Assembly (NCBI RefSeq): GCF_002208115.1
Contig: NZ_CP020946.1
Span: forward strand, 2,914,001-2,978,000
Length of the DNA stretch: 64,000 bases
Direction: 5' to 3'
Source: Bdellovibrio bacteriovorus
GTDB lineage: Bacteria > Bdellovibrionota > Bdellovibrionia > Bdellovibrionales > Bdellovibrionaceae
Shown: positions 26,763 through 39,413 of the stretch, piece after piece
How positions within the stretch are numbered: the stretch's first letter is position 1
How the letters are laid out: each line of letters begins with the position of its first letter
Notes under the pieces: generated by a model
Databases searched by the model: none
The model's input: the letters and a program-made list of their open reading frames with translations, nothing else
Told to the model about the DNA's origin: nothing
Program-made: the position numbers and the translations under genes

Positions 26763-28499
26763 TTACTCAAAGTGGCTTCGCCATGTCATATAGAAATCAC
26801 TGCTATATGTACCATTCAGCGGATGACCTTTGATACGGAATTCCACTTTCGTGTTGAATTCCCGAGTCAGAGCCTGCGCTTCAGCATCGGTGCGGGGAAC
26901 ACGAGCGCCCAACTTGCTCAAAGATGAAACTGGCACCCAGAACTCGCGAGTGCTGGTGCAAGTTCCACTGCCGGACCATGGGCCCTTGTCAGCACAGTCA
27001 CTCCCGCCGTTCCAGTTGAACAGACGGAAGACCACTTTTACCTGATTTGAATTGGAATAGAAGTGCCAGCTTTGCCCGATATGTTCGTACTGCGAACCCA
27101 GTTTTTTGAATCCAAAAGTCCATGGCATTTCCTGCTTGGTATTGTAGCTGTCCACGAACTCCGGACTGTGAGTCAGAACAAAAGTGCGCAAAACAGCTGC
27201 GGAAGCCTGGGCGCCGTAAGAAGACGAGAACCCGCAATGGTTACCGTACTTCAGATTCAACACACCGACGTTCGCCGATTTTTCGTACAGATCATCATGC
27301 TCCATCACTTCCGCATTGATACGGTTGTTCACCACGGAATCATCTTTTGAAGCCCATACCATCAGCGGAGTTTTGACTTCCTCTTTCCAGTTCCAGAAGT
27401 TGTTGCTTTTAAAGAAGGCAGGCGTCGTGCTGGCAATCCCGCGGCGTTGCAAAGACGTGGAAGCCAATGAACCGATGTAATCGGCCATGTCCTTGCGACT
27501 GGAAGGAATATGGTTGTCAGTGATCAGATCCGGAACATCGGTGACATAGTTACGAGCCTCTTTGAAATGCTCTTTGGTCATTTTCGAAAAGGCACGACCC
27601 ACCACTTGAGTCCCGTACAAATGATCCAGGGTCGGACGAAGGCTGATCACCGGGCAAATTGCCGTCACAGAGTTATAAACCTTGCGACCACTTGGCAAAA
27701 GATACTTGTCGTTGAATGCCGCCCCCATTACAGCCGCATTGCCCCCCAAACTAATCCCCATCAAATGCAGGCTGGAAATACGATCTTTATGCTCCCATTT
27801 TTCCATCATCCATTTGCCGACCTCAAGGGCTTCATAACCTTCAGACCAACCGCCCAGAGTCACGCGTTTATTGTAATAGATATAGTCCATGCCCGTCTGA
27901 TTCGCCAATAGCAGAACGTTGAACGGAGACTGGTCAAACAAATGCATCAAATAGCTTTTCATCGAAGCCGACTGGGAAGCCGAGCAAAACACCCCGCACT
28001 TCACAATAACCAGCGGACGAGGACGCGTGTCTTGTTTCAACGCCAAGACCCCTGGGACGCGAGTGCCATCCGGAAGCTTGACCATGAACTCTTTCACCTG
28101 AGGATGAGAGAAAAAAGGATACTGGAACTTGGAAAACTTCAACAGCCCCAGCAAACCTGTCCAGGATTTCTGCGTCAGCTCGCCTGAGCATTTGGCAAAG
28201 TATGCGCGCGCCACATTGTAATACTGGGCCGTGCTCAGCTTTTTGCCAACGATGCTGTCTTCGAAACGACGGGGATCACAGGCTGGTGTGATCTCTTTTG
28301 TACTCAAACCATCCGGAACTTCTTCAAACATTCCTTTGGTGGTCGGAACATCCTGCCCGGCTTCTTTCGCCAGCTCCTGATAGAATTGTGTTTCCAGATC
28401 GAATTTCGGCGCATCGGCCAAAGACTGGGCCTGAGCTGAAAAAGCCAATGATGATGCAATACCAATCCCAACAAACATGCTGAAAATCTGCAGCGACAT
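26763..28499 (-). CDS. Secreted alpha/beta-hydrolase, 578 residues
   Basis: The protein has a signal peptide (ending SAQA) and an alpha/beta-hydrolase domain whose nucleophile elbow is GISLGG in HLMGISLGGNAAVMG, with an oxyanion region LVIVKCGVFC and a late His in YGNHCGFSSSYG. A C-terminal segment (about 460-578) is beta-rich with paired cysteines (GGSDCADKGPWSGSGTC) and looks like an extra binding domain. Substrate is unknown; lipase, esterase or peptidase activity are all possible. GAGGT precedes the ATG. Its upstream region has a FliA-like promoter of the same geometry as that of the adhesin, suggesting attack-phase expression. Confidence 0.75.
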   Translation of the reverse strand: MSLQIFSMFVGIGIASSLAFSAQAQSLADAPKFDLETQFYQELAKEAGQDVPTTKGMFEEVPDGLSTKEITPACDPRRFEDSIVGKKLSTAQYYNVARAYFAKCSGELTQKSWTGLLGLLKFSKFQYPFFSHPQVKEFMVKLPDGTRVPGVLALKQDTRPRPLVIVKCGVFCSASQSASMKSYLMHLFDQSPFNVLLLANQTGMDYIYYNKRVTLGGWSEGYEALEVGKWMMEKWEHKDRISSLHLMGISLGGNAAVMGAAFNDKYLLPSGRKVYNSVTAICPVISLRPTLDHLYGTQVVGRAFSKMTKEHFKEARNYVTDVPDLITDNHIPSSRKDMADYIGSLASTSLQRRGIASTTPAFFKSNNFWNWKEEVKTPLMVWASKDDSVVNNRINAEVMEHDDLYEKSANVGVLNLKYGNHCGFSSSYGAQASAAVLRTFVLTHSPEFVDSYNTKQEMPWTFGFKKLGSQYEHIGQSWHFYSNSNQVKVVFRLFNWNGGSDCADKGPWSGSGTCTSTREFWVPVSSLSKLGARVPRTDAEAQALTREFNTKVEFRIKGHPLNGTYSSDFYMTWRSHFE

Positions 28500-28526
28500 T
28501 TTACTACCTCACGTACTTCGAAAGGC

Positions 28527-28554
28527 TTATCGGGGGCGGTTTTCAGCGAGTTTA
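28527..28554 (-). promoter_or_regulatory. FliA (sigma-28)-like promoter of the secreted hydrolase
   Basis: TAAA (28551-28554), 16 bp, CCCGATAA (28527-28534) on the minus strand repeats exactly the geometry seen upstream of the fibre gene. The predicted start leaves a leader of about 20 nt with GAGGT. Confidence 0.55.
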
Positions 28555-28734
28555 GAGAAAATTCAGATTGTCTAAACCCTCGACAAAATAACGGGAAATC
28601 CAGACCAAGGACGACCACGAGTTTCCGGCAGAACAACACCGCGGTTTTTCAAAGGGACAGACACAGATTGTTTCAAAATGAAATGCCGACAATCGAATGA
28701 CTGCGAGCTGGGATGACTATGTCCGTCCGCCATG

Positions 28735-28780
28735 CTTAAAAAGAAAATGCCCCTGAGAATTATCATCTGCAGGGGCATTT
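28735..28780 (-). terminator. Rho-independent terminator of the FliG-like gene
   Basis: On the minus strand AAATGCCCCTG, 14-nt loop, CAGGGGCATTT is a perfect 11-bp stem followed by TCTTTTT. Confidence 0.88.
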
Positions 28781-28837
28781 GTGACTGGATCTACTTGTTT
28801 TGTACAGTAGCTTTGTTTTATTAAATCATCTGTCGAT

Positions 28838-29521
28838 CTAAGCGATCTTTTTAATCTGCGACAACTTATCCTTAAGCACCGAGTTCTCATGCTTCAAAGC
28901 ATTCACTTCAGAAGCCAGCTGATTCACCTTGCGCTTCAAGAACTCATTTTCCTGCTGGGACGCCGGATCCGAATCCCCCACAATATTGGGCTTCGAATCT
29001 TTCTTCGCCACAGGTTCAGAATCAAATGTCGGTGTCGCGAAAGCATTCACACTGAGCATCTCTTCGATGTTTTCAGGAATGTGCAGTTCAGGGTCCACCT
29101 TTTCCAGACGGATAATACCCTGAGAAATAAACCCACGAACCTCAGACAGCATCTTGGAAATACAAGTCGACTTTTCTGCCGCCGTCGGAGCAGACTCCGC
29201 CATCATATCGGTAATTTTACGTTTTGAAATCGGCGGCAAACAGGCCAGCAACTGGTCCACTTGCTCCTGCGGATTGCCATGCAGGGCATTTGCCAGGGTC
29301 AGCGGCTGCACGCGAGAGAAAATCTCCACCAAGTACTGCCCGTCCCAGCTATACACGCGTGTGATGGTCAAAATGCGTTTACGAAGTGCTTCTTCCCAAG
29401 CCGGGCTTTCGCCACCGATCAGCCCCAGGAACTGTTCGCGTTTCGCTGCTGGTGATGTTTCCAACAGTTGAAGAAGTTGAAAGAAGCCGCCCTTTTTTTT
29501 GTATCTGTCTAACATGCCCAT
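28838..29521 (-). CDS. FliG C-terminal-like soluble protein with coiled-coil tail
   Basis: The 227-residue protein contains a segment resembling FliG middle/C-terminal helices (KKGGFFQLLQLLETSPAAKREQFL, LANALHGNPQEQVDQLLACL, STCISKMLSEVRGFISQGII), then an acidic linker and a coiled coil (about 190-225, QQENEFLKRKVNQLASEVNAL). It is shorter than FliG (about 330 residues) and lacks a clear N-terminal FliF-binding domain. It could interact with the flagellar switch or with another rotary or gliding motor; this is inference. The ATG at 29521 has no ribosome-binding site but a CCGATAA box ends 7 bp upstream, so the transcript may be leaderless and FliA-dependent. Confidence 0.6.
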   Translation of the reverse strand: MGMLDRYKKKGGFFQLLQLLETSPAAKREQFLGLIGGESPAWEEALRKRILTITRVYSWDGQYLVEIFSRVQPLTLANALHGNPQEQVDQLLACLPPISKRKITDMMAESAPTAAEKSTCISKMLSEVRGFISQGIIRLEKVDPELHIPENIEEMLSVNAFATPTFDSEPVAKKDSKPNIVGDSDPASQQENEFLKRKVNQLASEVNALKHENSVLKDKLSQIKKIA

Positions 29522-29528
29522 GGGTAAA

Positions 29529-29536
29529 TTATCGGA
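29529..29536 (-). promoter_or_regulatory. FliA-like -10 box of the FliG-like gene
   Basis: TCCGATAA stands 7 bp before the ATG at 29521. The expected TAAA at the -35 position is not present (the bases read TTTA or CTTT depending on spacing), so only the -10 half supports FliA. Confidence 0.35.
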
Positions 29537-29743
29537 TGTGTAATACAGGACTAAAGGACATCTGACGGCTATTTTTATTATCAAAAAAGTTTTATTTCAC
29601 GATGGAACATCACCCATTCGTAGTGCCAAATAGTTAGACAAAAAACTCAAACTTCCCATCCCACTTTGAGAAAAGTTCTTTTGTAACTGGTGCGGGCTTC
29701 GGCCGGGGCAGTGTCTTCTCAACAAAAAGACTCTGCTGCTGAA

Positions 29744-29776
29744 AGTAAAAAAGGCAAAGCTGTGAAGCTTTGCCTT
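29744..29776 (-). terminator. Rho-independent terminator of the VWA lipoprotein gene
   Basis: AAGGCAAAGCT, loop TCAC, AGCTTTGCCTT on the minus strand is a perfect 11-bp stem followed by TTTTACT. It lies 25 bp after the stop codon. Confidence 0.9.
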
Positions 29777-29800
29777 ACCAGAACGCTCTGAAATTGATTT

Positions 29801-30931
29801 TTAATCCAACGATTCACACTTATAGGACAAGCTCACACTGGTGCCTGGGGAAAGATACTGATTGAACTTCAAAGTTTTACCAACCAGGTTGTAACCCACC
29901 GGCGCACCGGACACAGTCACGATCAAGTCCTGCGGATTGGAGCAGTTCAACATGATGTCCTTGATGCGATCAGTGATCTTGGAGCGAATCTGACCCAACT
30001 GGGAAGTATAGTCGTTGGAACAGATGTCCGCCGCCATACCCCAACCGTTGTTCGTGAAGGACAAGTACACATTCCCGATACTGCCCGTCACCAAACCCGT
30101 TGTCGGAGAATAGTTGTCCAAGGTCTGACTGTTCTGCTGAGCAAGACAGTTGTTATCTTTCACCACGATCGCGTGCACGCTCAGAGAGTTGAACTTGTCA
30201 GCTCCCAGGCTGCTTTTTACGTTATTAATCAGATAGTTTGGCTGATCCATCTGGTCCAGAACATAACCGCCGTTGTTATAAAGACCGGATCTTTCATCCT
30301 CGTCCGCCAGGAAGATCACTGCCAAGTGAGCATCACTGCGAATGAAGCTGGAAGGATTGTTTTTAACAACCAGATTTGCAGCATAGACACCACGCTCATC
30401 ACCTGATGGACAGTTTTGAGCATAAGCCTGGGAGTAAGCTGAGGACTCAATAGAAGCCAGGTTGCCACCGTTGTTACGGATCCAGTTGGCGATGAACTTC
30501 TCACACGCCAGGGTTTCAGGTCTTTGAATGGTGCTGTTGAACAGGCTCATGCGGTTGCTGTGATTGCGGGTGATATAAGGATTGCCACCGAAAGAAACCA
30601 AGCTGCCGGCATCGGATCTTGCCACATCGGTGGTTGTCATCGCGATACGATAGTCGATTTGTTGATTGTCCAGATCAGCAATAAAGTTTTGGAATCGTGG
30701 AGCCAACCTTGCCTGCTCAAACGACATGGAGGCAGAGTTGTCATTTACTATAAGGATGTCCACCTTACCGCGGCCCGCAGTCTGGGAGTAATTGAATGCG
30801 TATTTGCCATTCTCGACCACACAGCCTGAGTCTTTACATTTGCTGTCGTCCAAAGAGAACTTCACCGGGGAACATCCCACGTAAAGCCCTACAAAGAAGG
30901 AAATGGCAGCCATTCTGGTAAGTGTTTTCAT
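29801..30931 (-). CDS. Lipoprotein with von Willebrand factor A domain
   Basis: The 376-residue protein has a signal peptide ending in a lipobox-like LYVGC, so the cysteine near residue 20 is probably lipidated. The VWA domain begins at KVDILIVNDNSASM, a MIDAS metal site of DxSxS type (here DNSAS), and extends through HLAVIFLADEDERSG. Five further cysteines occur in the mature part. Such proteins commonly bind other surface proteins through the metal ion; the partner is unknown. I start at the ATG at 30931, which has GAGGTG upstream. It is a single-gene unit. Confidence 0.8.
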   Translation of the reverse strand: MKTLTRMAAISFFVGLYVGCSPVKFSLDDSKCKDSGCVVENGKYAFNYSQTAGRGKVDILIVNDNSASMSFEQARLAPRFQNFIADLDNQQIDYRIAMTTTDVARSDAGSLVSFGGNPYITRNHSNRMSLFNSTIQRPETLACEKFIANWIRNNGGNLASIESSAYSQAYAQNCPSGDERGVYAANLVVKNNPSSFIRSDAHLAVIFLADEDERSGLYNNGGYVLDQMDQPNYLINNVKSSLGADKFNSLSVHAIVVKDNNCLAQQNSQTLDNYSPTTGLVTGSIGNVYLSFTNNGWGMAADICSNDYTSQLGQIRSKITDRIKDIMLNCSNPQDLIVTVSGAPVGYNLVGKTLKFNQYLSPGTSVSLSYKCESLD

Positions 30932-31112
30932 AGACACACCTCTCTCAACCTCCATACATCCAAGGTCAGTGCCAAATCCGGGTGTTTTTTACAAATATTC
31001 GATTTTACAGCGTTTTTACTGTTTCATTTTGACCCCTTGGCACCCTCGCCCCTGTCGATCTCTTGGACAGGAGCCCCCGAAAGACACTTTTTTGTCTGCA
31101 ATTTCAGAGGTT

Positions 31113-31251
31113 TATAAACTTCCGGGCACCTAGGCCGAAGGAGCGATTTTGGTCCTCGGGCCGAAAGCCTTTGAGGCTCGGTTCAATCTTTCCAATAATA
31201 GAAGGGCTGGCTCTTGCCGGGCCATAGCTGCGCAACATGGGGAGTATCTGC
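31113..31251 (+). promoter_or_regulatory. Promoter and structured leader upstream of the 31.25-kb gene
   Basis: The 320-bp space between the VWA gene and the next gene has two promoter candidates. One is TATAAA at 31113-31118 with TTTGTC 16 bp upstream. The other is TTGAGG (31171-31176) and AATAAT (31194-31199), 17 bp apart. Between them lie GC-rich hairpins, chiefly CCGA-A-GGA pairing with TCC-TCGG (31135-31142 with 31153-31159) and an overlapping GCC-TTTGA-GGC. If the first promoter is used the leader is about 125 nt and structured. I do not recognise a known riboswitch. Confidence 0.35.
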
Positions 31252-31827
31252 ATGATCACAAAACTACTGGGCACTTTTATCATCCTGGCCGCTTTTACGA
31301 TTGGCTATATTGTTCTGAAGGATGATCTGGGATTGGGAACGATCAAAAAGTCCAACGGTAAACAGGCAGACGCCTGTGTTCAACTGACTCCGGCTCAGCA
31401 GCTTGCCAAAATGATCAATGATGATTTCCAGAATCTGGCGGCAAACGGCGAACTGCCTGCAGAATGGTCCAACATCGCAACGGTTGAACTGCGCATGAAT
31501 TCTGTATTGGCAAAAACAATTCTGGGCAAAGAACGTCCGAATATTCAAAGAGTCAAAGAAGGCGCCAACTATTTGGAACTTGAGATCGTGGATCTGCCTG
31601 ACGATGAAAATCCCGGTATCATCATTCAGGCAAGCTTGTTCGATATCAAATCCAAAAACAAAATCTTCGAAATCGGCCGTACTTATACGATGAATGATTT
31701 GAATCGCGTCGCTCCACCGCAGACTGAAGAACCAGCGAAAGCAGATGCTTCGGCAAAACCAACAGCGCCACCCGCGCCAAATGAGGAGAAACCGACTGCT
31801 CAGCCGGCAGGTCAACCAAAGCAATAA
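31252..31827 (+). CDS. Membrane-anchored hypothetical protein with Pro/Ala-rich tail
   Basis: The 191-residue protein has one N-terminal membrane helix (about 2-22), a compact domain of about 120 residues (LTPAQQLAKMINDDFQNLAAN, ATVELRMNSVLAKTILG, IIIQASLFDIKSKNKIFEIG) and a Pro/Ala/Lys-rich tail from about 150 to the end that looks unstructured and periplasmic. I do not recognise the family. GGGGAG stands 8 nt before the ATG at 31252. An alternative ATG at 31237 adds five residues. Confidence 0.65.
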   Translation: MITKLLGTFIILAAFTIGYIVLKDDLGLGTIKKSNGKQADACVQLTPAQQLAKMINDDFQNLAANGELPAEWSNIATVELRMNSVLAKTILGKERPNIQRVKEGANYLELEIVDLPDDENPGIIIQASLFDIKSKNKIFEIGRTYTMNDLNRVAPPQTEEPAKADASAKPTAPPAPNEEKPTAQPAGQPKQ

Positions 31828-31982
31828 CTTGAATCCCGTTGAACCAAATTACTGCCTGACCGTCTAAAGAACTCAGGCAGTATTAGAACCACTGCTCTGA
31901 TTTTTTTAACTTCGGCCTCGAATAAAAAAGCAACTCCCAGCTTGTCGTCGCAACTTCGAGACCAACAGCAAAGGAGATCACC

Positions 31983-32996
31983 ATGAAAAACGCCCTGATA
32001 CTTTCGGCCCTGCTTATGACCACGGCCTGCGCAAGTAATGGCCCAAAGCCAGCAAGCGAAACCAAATCCCACAAAGGTTTCGATTCCGTACTGTCCACAT
32101 ATCAGTATCCTTTCCCGGTCCAATTCTATAATTTCAAATCTCAGGGCCAGGATTTGAAGATGGCCTACATGGATATTGCTCCGAACAAAGAAAGCAACAA
32201 GGGCACGATCGTTTTACTGCACGGAAAGAACTTTCCCGGTGCTTACTTTGAAACACTGATTAACTCCCTCACCGCTGAGGGTTTTCGAGTTATTGTCCCG
32301 GATCAAATCGGTTTCGGTAAATCGACCAAGCCAGCATATTACCAATACAGCTTCCATGCTCTAGGACAGAACACACAGAATCTTTTGAAGTCGTTGAATA
32401 TAGAAAAATACAAACTGCTGGGGCACTCCATGGGCGGCATGGTTGCCAGCCGTATGAGTCTGATGTTCCCGGATTCAGTGACTCAGCTTTTCCTGGTGAA
32501 CCCGATCGGTCTTGAAGACTGGAAAACAATGACTTCATATCGTCCGGTAGAAGAAGGCTTCCGCGGAGAGCTTGCAAGCTCTCCTGAAAAGATTAAACAG
32601 TACCAATTAGACAGTTACTACGACGGAAAGTGGAAACCGGAATACGATAAGTGGCTGGAAATACCCACAGGCTGGATCCTGGGACCGGACTATTCAGTGA
32701 TTGCCTGGAATGCCGCTTTAACTTCCGACATGGTCTTCACTCAGCCGGTGATCTATGAGTTCAAAAACATCAAGGCCCCGACGGTCTTAATCATCGGCCA
32801 AAGAGATCGCACTGCCATCGGAAAAGCCTGGGCCCCGGAAGAAAACAAAAAGAAGATGGGTAACTATCCCGTACTGGGAAGACAAGCCGCCCGCCTGATT
32901 CCAAAGTCAAAATTGGAAGAGCTGAAAGGCCTGGGACATATGCCTTTCATCGAAGACTACAACACATTCTGGTCCGCCATGAAAAAGCACCTTTAA
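31983..32996 (+). CDS. Alpha/beta-hydrolase lipoprotein or periplasmic hydrolase
   Basis: The 337-residue protein has a signal sequence with Cys16 (LLMTTAC), a plausible lipobox, then an alpha/beta-hydrolase domain: HGKNFPGAYFE at the oxyanion hole, PDQIGFGKSTKP, the nucleophile Ser in LLGHSMGGMVA, Asp in IIGQRDRTA and His in GLGHMPFIED. It is most like epoxide-hydrolase/esterase-type members. AAGGAG precedes the ATG. It is a single-gene unit ended by a strong terminator next to the rRNA operon. Confidence 0.85.
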   Translation: MKNALILSALLMTTACASNGPKPASETKSHKGFDSVLSTYQYPFPVQFYNFKSQGQDLKMAYMDIAPNKESNKGTIVLLHGKNFPGAYFETLINSLTAEGFRVIVPDQIGFGKSTKPAYYQYSFHALGQNTQNLLKSLNIEKYKLLGHSMGGMVASRMSLMFPDSVTQLFLVNPIGLEDWKTMTSYRPVEEGFRGELASSPEKIKQYQLDSYYDGKWKPEYDKWLEIPTGWILGPDYSVIAWNAALTSDMVFTQPVIYEFKNIKAPTVLIIGQRDRTAIGKAWAPEENKKKMGNYPVLGRQAARLIPKSKLEELKGLGHMPFIEDYNTFWSAMKKHL

Positions 32997-33036
32997 TAGC
33001 CCAAAAGCACCTGAAAAAGACATCTCCACAAACGAA

Positions 33037-33066
33037 AAAAGCCCGGTTCTTGCCGGGCTTTTCTTT
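33037..33066 (+). terminator. Rho-independent terminator of the hydrolase gene
   Basis: AAAAGCCCGG, 6-nt loop, CCGGGCTTTT is a perfect 10-bp stem followed by a T-rich tail, 40 bp after the stop codon. Confidence 0.9.
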
Positions 33067-33090
33067 TATCCACTTCCAGATTTTAGACAC

Positions 33091-33123
33091 AAAAAAACCC
33101 GGATTACTTTCGTAACCCGGGTT
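33091..33123 (-). terminator. Terminator of the rRNA operon
   Basis: On the minus strand ACCCGGGTTAC pairs with GTAATCCGGGT (one A-C mismatch, loop of 4) and is followed by seven T. It lies just after the 5S gene. Confidence 0.88.
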
Positions 33124-33136
33124 CAAGTAAAATAGA

Positions 33137-33252
33137 GCTGGCGTCGTGCTACTCTCCCACATGGTCGCCCATGCAATACCATCGCCGCAAGAGGACTTAA
33201 CTTCTGAGTTCGGAATGGGATCAGGTGTGGCCCCTCTGCTATAAACACCAGC
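33137..33252 (-). rRNA. rrf: 5S ribosomal RNA
   Basis: The sequence reads, on the minus strand, GCTGGTGTTTATAGCAGAGG ... through CCATTCCGAACTCAGAAGTTAAG to CACGACGCCAGC. The ends pair (GCTGG with CCAGC), giving about 116 nt. It is the last gene of the rRNA operon. Exact ends are estimated from the terminal helix. Confidence 0.93.
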
Positions 33253-33352
33253 AAAGCGTTTATTAATCAAAGTGGTTAGCTTCTTACACTAACCTTCGTT
33301 CTTTGCGCAACTTACTTCCAATCCAAATGGAGAAGTTACTTTCTTTATTTAA

Positions 33353-33405
33353 CAATCGAATGATTGATTTAATTGATTTTTAGCGAGTCGCTGTTAGTTC
33401 CACAT
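33353..33405 (-). other. 3' arm of the 23S rRNA processing stem
   Basis: This stretch is almost perfectly complementary in the transcript to 36446-36492 upstream of the 23S gene; shared blocks include the segment around TTGATTTTTAGCGAG and GTTAGTTCCA. The two arms can form a helix of about 40 bp that RNase III would cut to release pre-23S. Confidence 0.75.
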
Positions 33406-33505
33406 TTCACTCTCTTACTTATTCAGAGAGCTAGTCTCTCGTTCCTGTTAAGGAAGTCTCTGAGACGAAATCTTCGTAACTTAAAAGTTAGAAGAATGTT
33501 TTTTA

Positions 33506-36444
<2,939 letters not shown>

Positions 36445-36445
36445 A

Positions 36446-36504
36446 ATGGAACTAACCTCGCTAAAAATCAACTAAATCAATCTATTCAATTGTCAAAGAA
36501 CGAA
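36446..36504 (-). other. 5' arm of the 23S processing stem with boxA-like antitermination motif
   Basis: Positions 36446-36492 pair with 33353-33405 in the transcript. Immediately upstream the minus strand reads GTTCTTTGACAATTGAATA, a boxA-like sequence that normally recruits Nus factors for rRNA antitermination. Confidence 0.6.
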
Positions 36505-36554
36505 AACCGTTCAGCAAAACTCTAACTTACACCGCATTCCAGTACAGTAGAACT

Positions 36555-36631
<77 letters not shown>

Positions 36632-36636
36632 GTTAG

Positions 36637-36671
36637 GCTTCACTCTCTCAAAACTAAACAGCTAGATAGAT
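36637..36671 (-). other. 3' arm of the 16S rRNA processing stem
   Basis: In the transcript this stretch (ATCTAGCTGTTTAGTTTTGA and flanks) is complementary to the leader at 39001-39030 over roughly 30 bp with a few G-U pairs and mismatches. The helix would loop out the whole 16S precursor. Confidence 0.65.
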
Positions 36672-36765
36672 TTTTGGGACTCACTTACTCGGGAAGAGTA
36701 AGTTGACCTAAGATTGGGTCATTTTAACTTATCAAGAACAAGTCTTGATGAAGATTGACCGGATA

Positions 36766-38290
<1,525 letters not shown>

Positions 38291-38379
38291 TTCTGTTTAG
38301 AAGCAAACAGCTAGCTTTTACGCTATTGTTTGTTCGAATATTTTTTGAAATTGTGAATGATAATTACTCATCATTCAAA

Positions 38380-38998
<619 letters not shown>

Positions 38999-39000
38999 TA

Positions 39001-39030
39001 TCTAGCTATTCAGTTTTCAAAGAGCGAACA
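39001..39030 (-). other. rrn leader: boxA-like motif and 5' arm of the 16S processing stem
   Basis: The minus strand reads TTCGCTCTTTGAAAACTGAA, a boxA-like antitermination sequence, followed by TAGCTAGATAAG. The whole stretch is complementary in RNA to 36637-36671. It lies about 35 bp after the predicted transcription start and directly before the foreign rRNA insert. Confidence 0.65.
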
Positions 39031-39072
39031 TTTTATCGTGACTTCGTTTTTATTCCGAATCGCGAGGAACCA

Positions 39073-39120
39073 ATCTTATCAAAGATTTTGTCCCCGTCAA
39101 CTATCTTTTTTCTTTTTCTT
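39073..39120 (-). promoter_or_regulatory. rRNA operon promoter with A-rich upstream element
   Basis: On the minus strand TTGACG (39095-39100), 16 bp, TAAGAT (39073-39078) is preceded by an A-rich tract (39101-39120) that resembles an UP element. A start near 39066 places the boxA motif in the early leader. Confidence 0.7.
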
Positions 39121-39159
39121 AACTTTCGACCTAAGTCTTAGTTACTGAAGAAGAAAAGT

Positions 39160-39235
<76 letters not shown>

Positions 39236-39250
39236 GAACGAAGTGGAGCT

Positions 39251-39279
39251 GTTTTCTCGTAAGGGCCGAAAAAGGTCAA
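39251..39279 (-). promoter_or_regulatory. Probable tRNA-Ala promoter
   Basis: TTGACC (39274-39279) is a good -35 on the minus strand. The -10 at 16-17 bp spacing is poor (AGAAAA or GAAAAC), so the assignment rests on position, about 15-45 bp upstream of the tRNA. Confidence 0.4.
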
Positions 39280-39296
39280 TAGCTTTTTTTCGAAAA

Positions 39297-39339
39297 TTTA
39301 ATAACTCACCCTAAGTCTGTTTAATAACTCACCCTAAGT
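39297..39339. repeat. Two identical 20-bp direct repeats, 23 bp apart
   Basis: TTTAATAACTCACCCTAAGT occurs at 39297-39316 and again, identically, at 39320-39339. They lie 18-60 bp upstream of the tRNA-Ala -35 box and just before the terminator of the 39.4-kb gene. No coding potential; a regulator-binding pair is possible. Confidence 0.8.
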
Positions 39340-39344
39340 TGCTC

Positions 39345-39376
39345 AATAAATAACCGAGGCAGGGGCCTCGGTTATT
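39345..39376 (-). terminator. Rho-independent terminator of the 39.4-kb gene
   Basis: AATAACCGAGGC, loop of 4, GCCTCGGTTATT is a perfect 12-bp stem; on the minus strand the tail is TTATTG. It lies 38 bp after the stop codon. Confidence 0.8.
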
Positions 39377-39413
39377 GCAAAAAGCATAGATAAGTATTTG
39401 AATTTACGTGATA

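Larger units (their letters stand above)
28500..28837. other. Intergenic region with a promoter and a terminator only
   Basis: This 338-bp stretch holds the hydrolase promoter (28527-28554) and the terminator of the FliG-like gene (28735-28780). I see no open reading frame with a credible start and no structured RNA in the remainder. Confidence 0.5.

Noticed and set aside
31171-31199. TTGAGG/AATAAT as the only promoter of the 31.25-kb gene
   Set aside because: It is a fair match but lies within a hairpin-rich leader and competes with TATAAA at 31113; I kept both as candidates and do not assert either.
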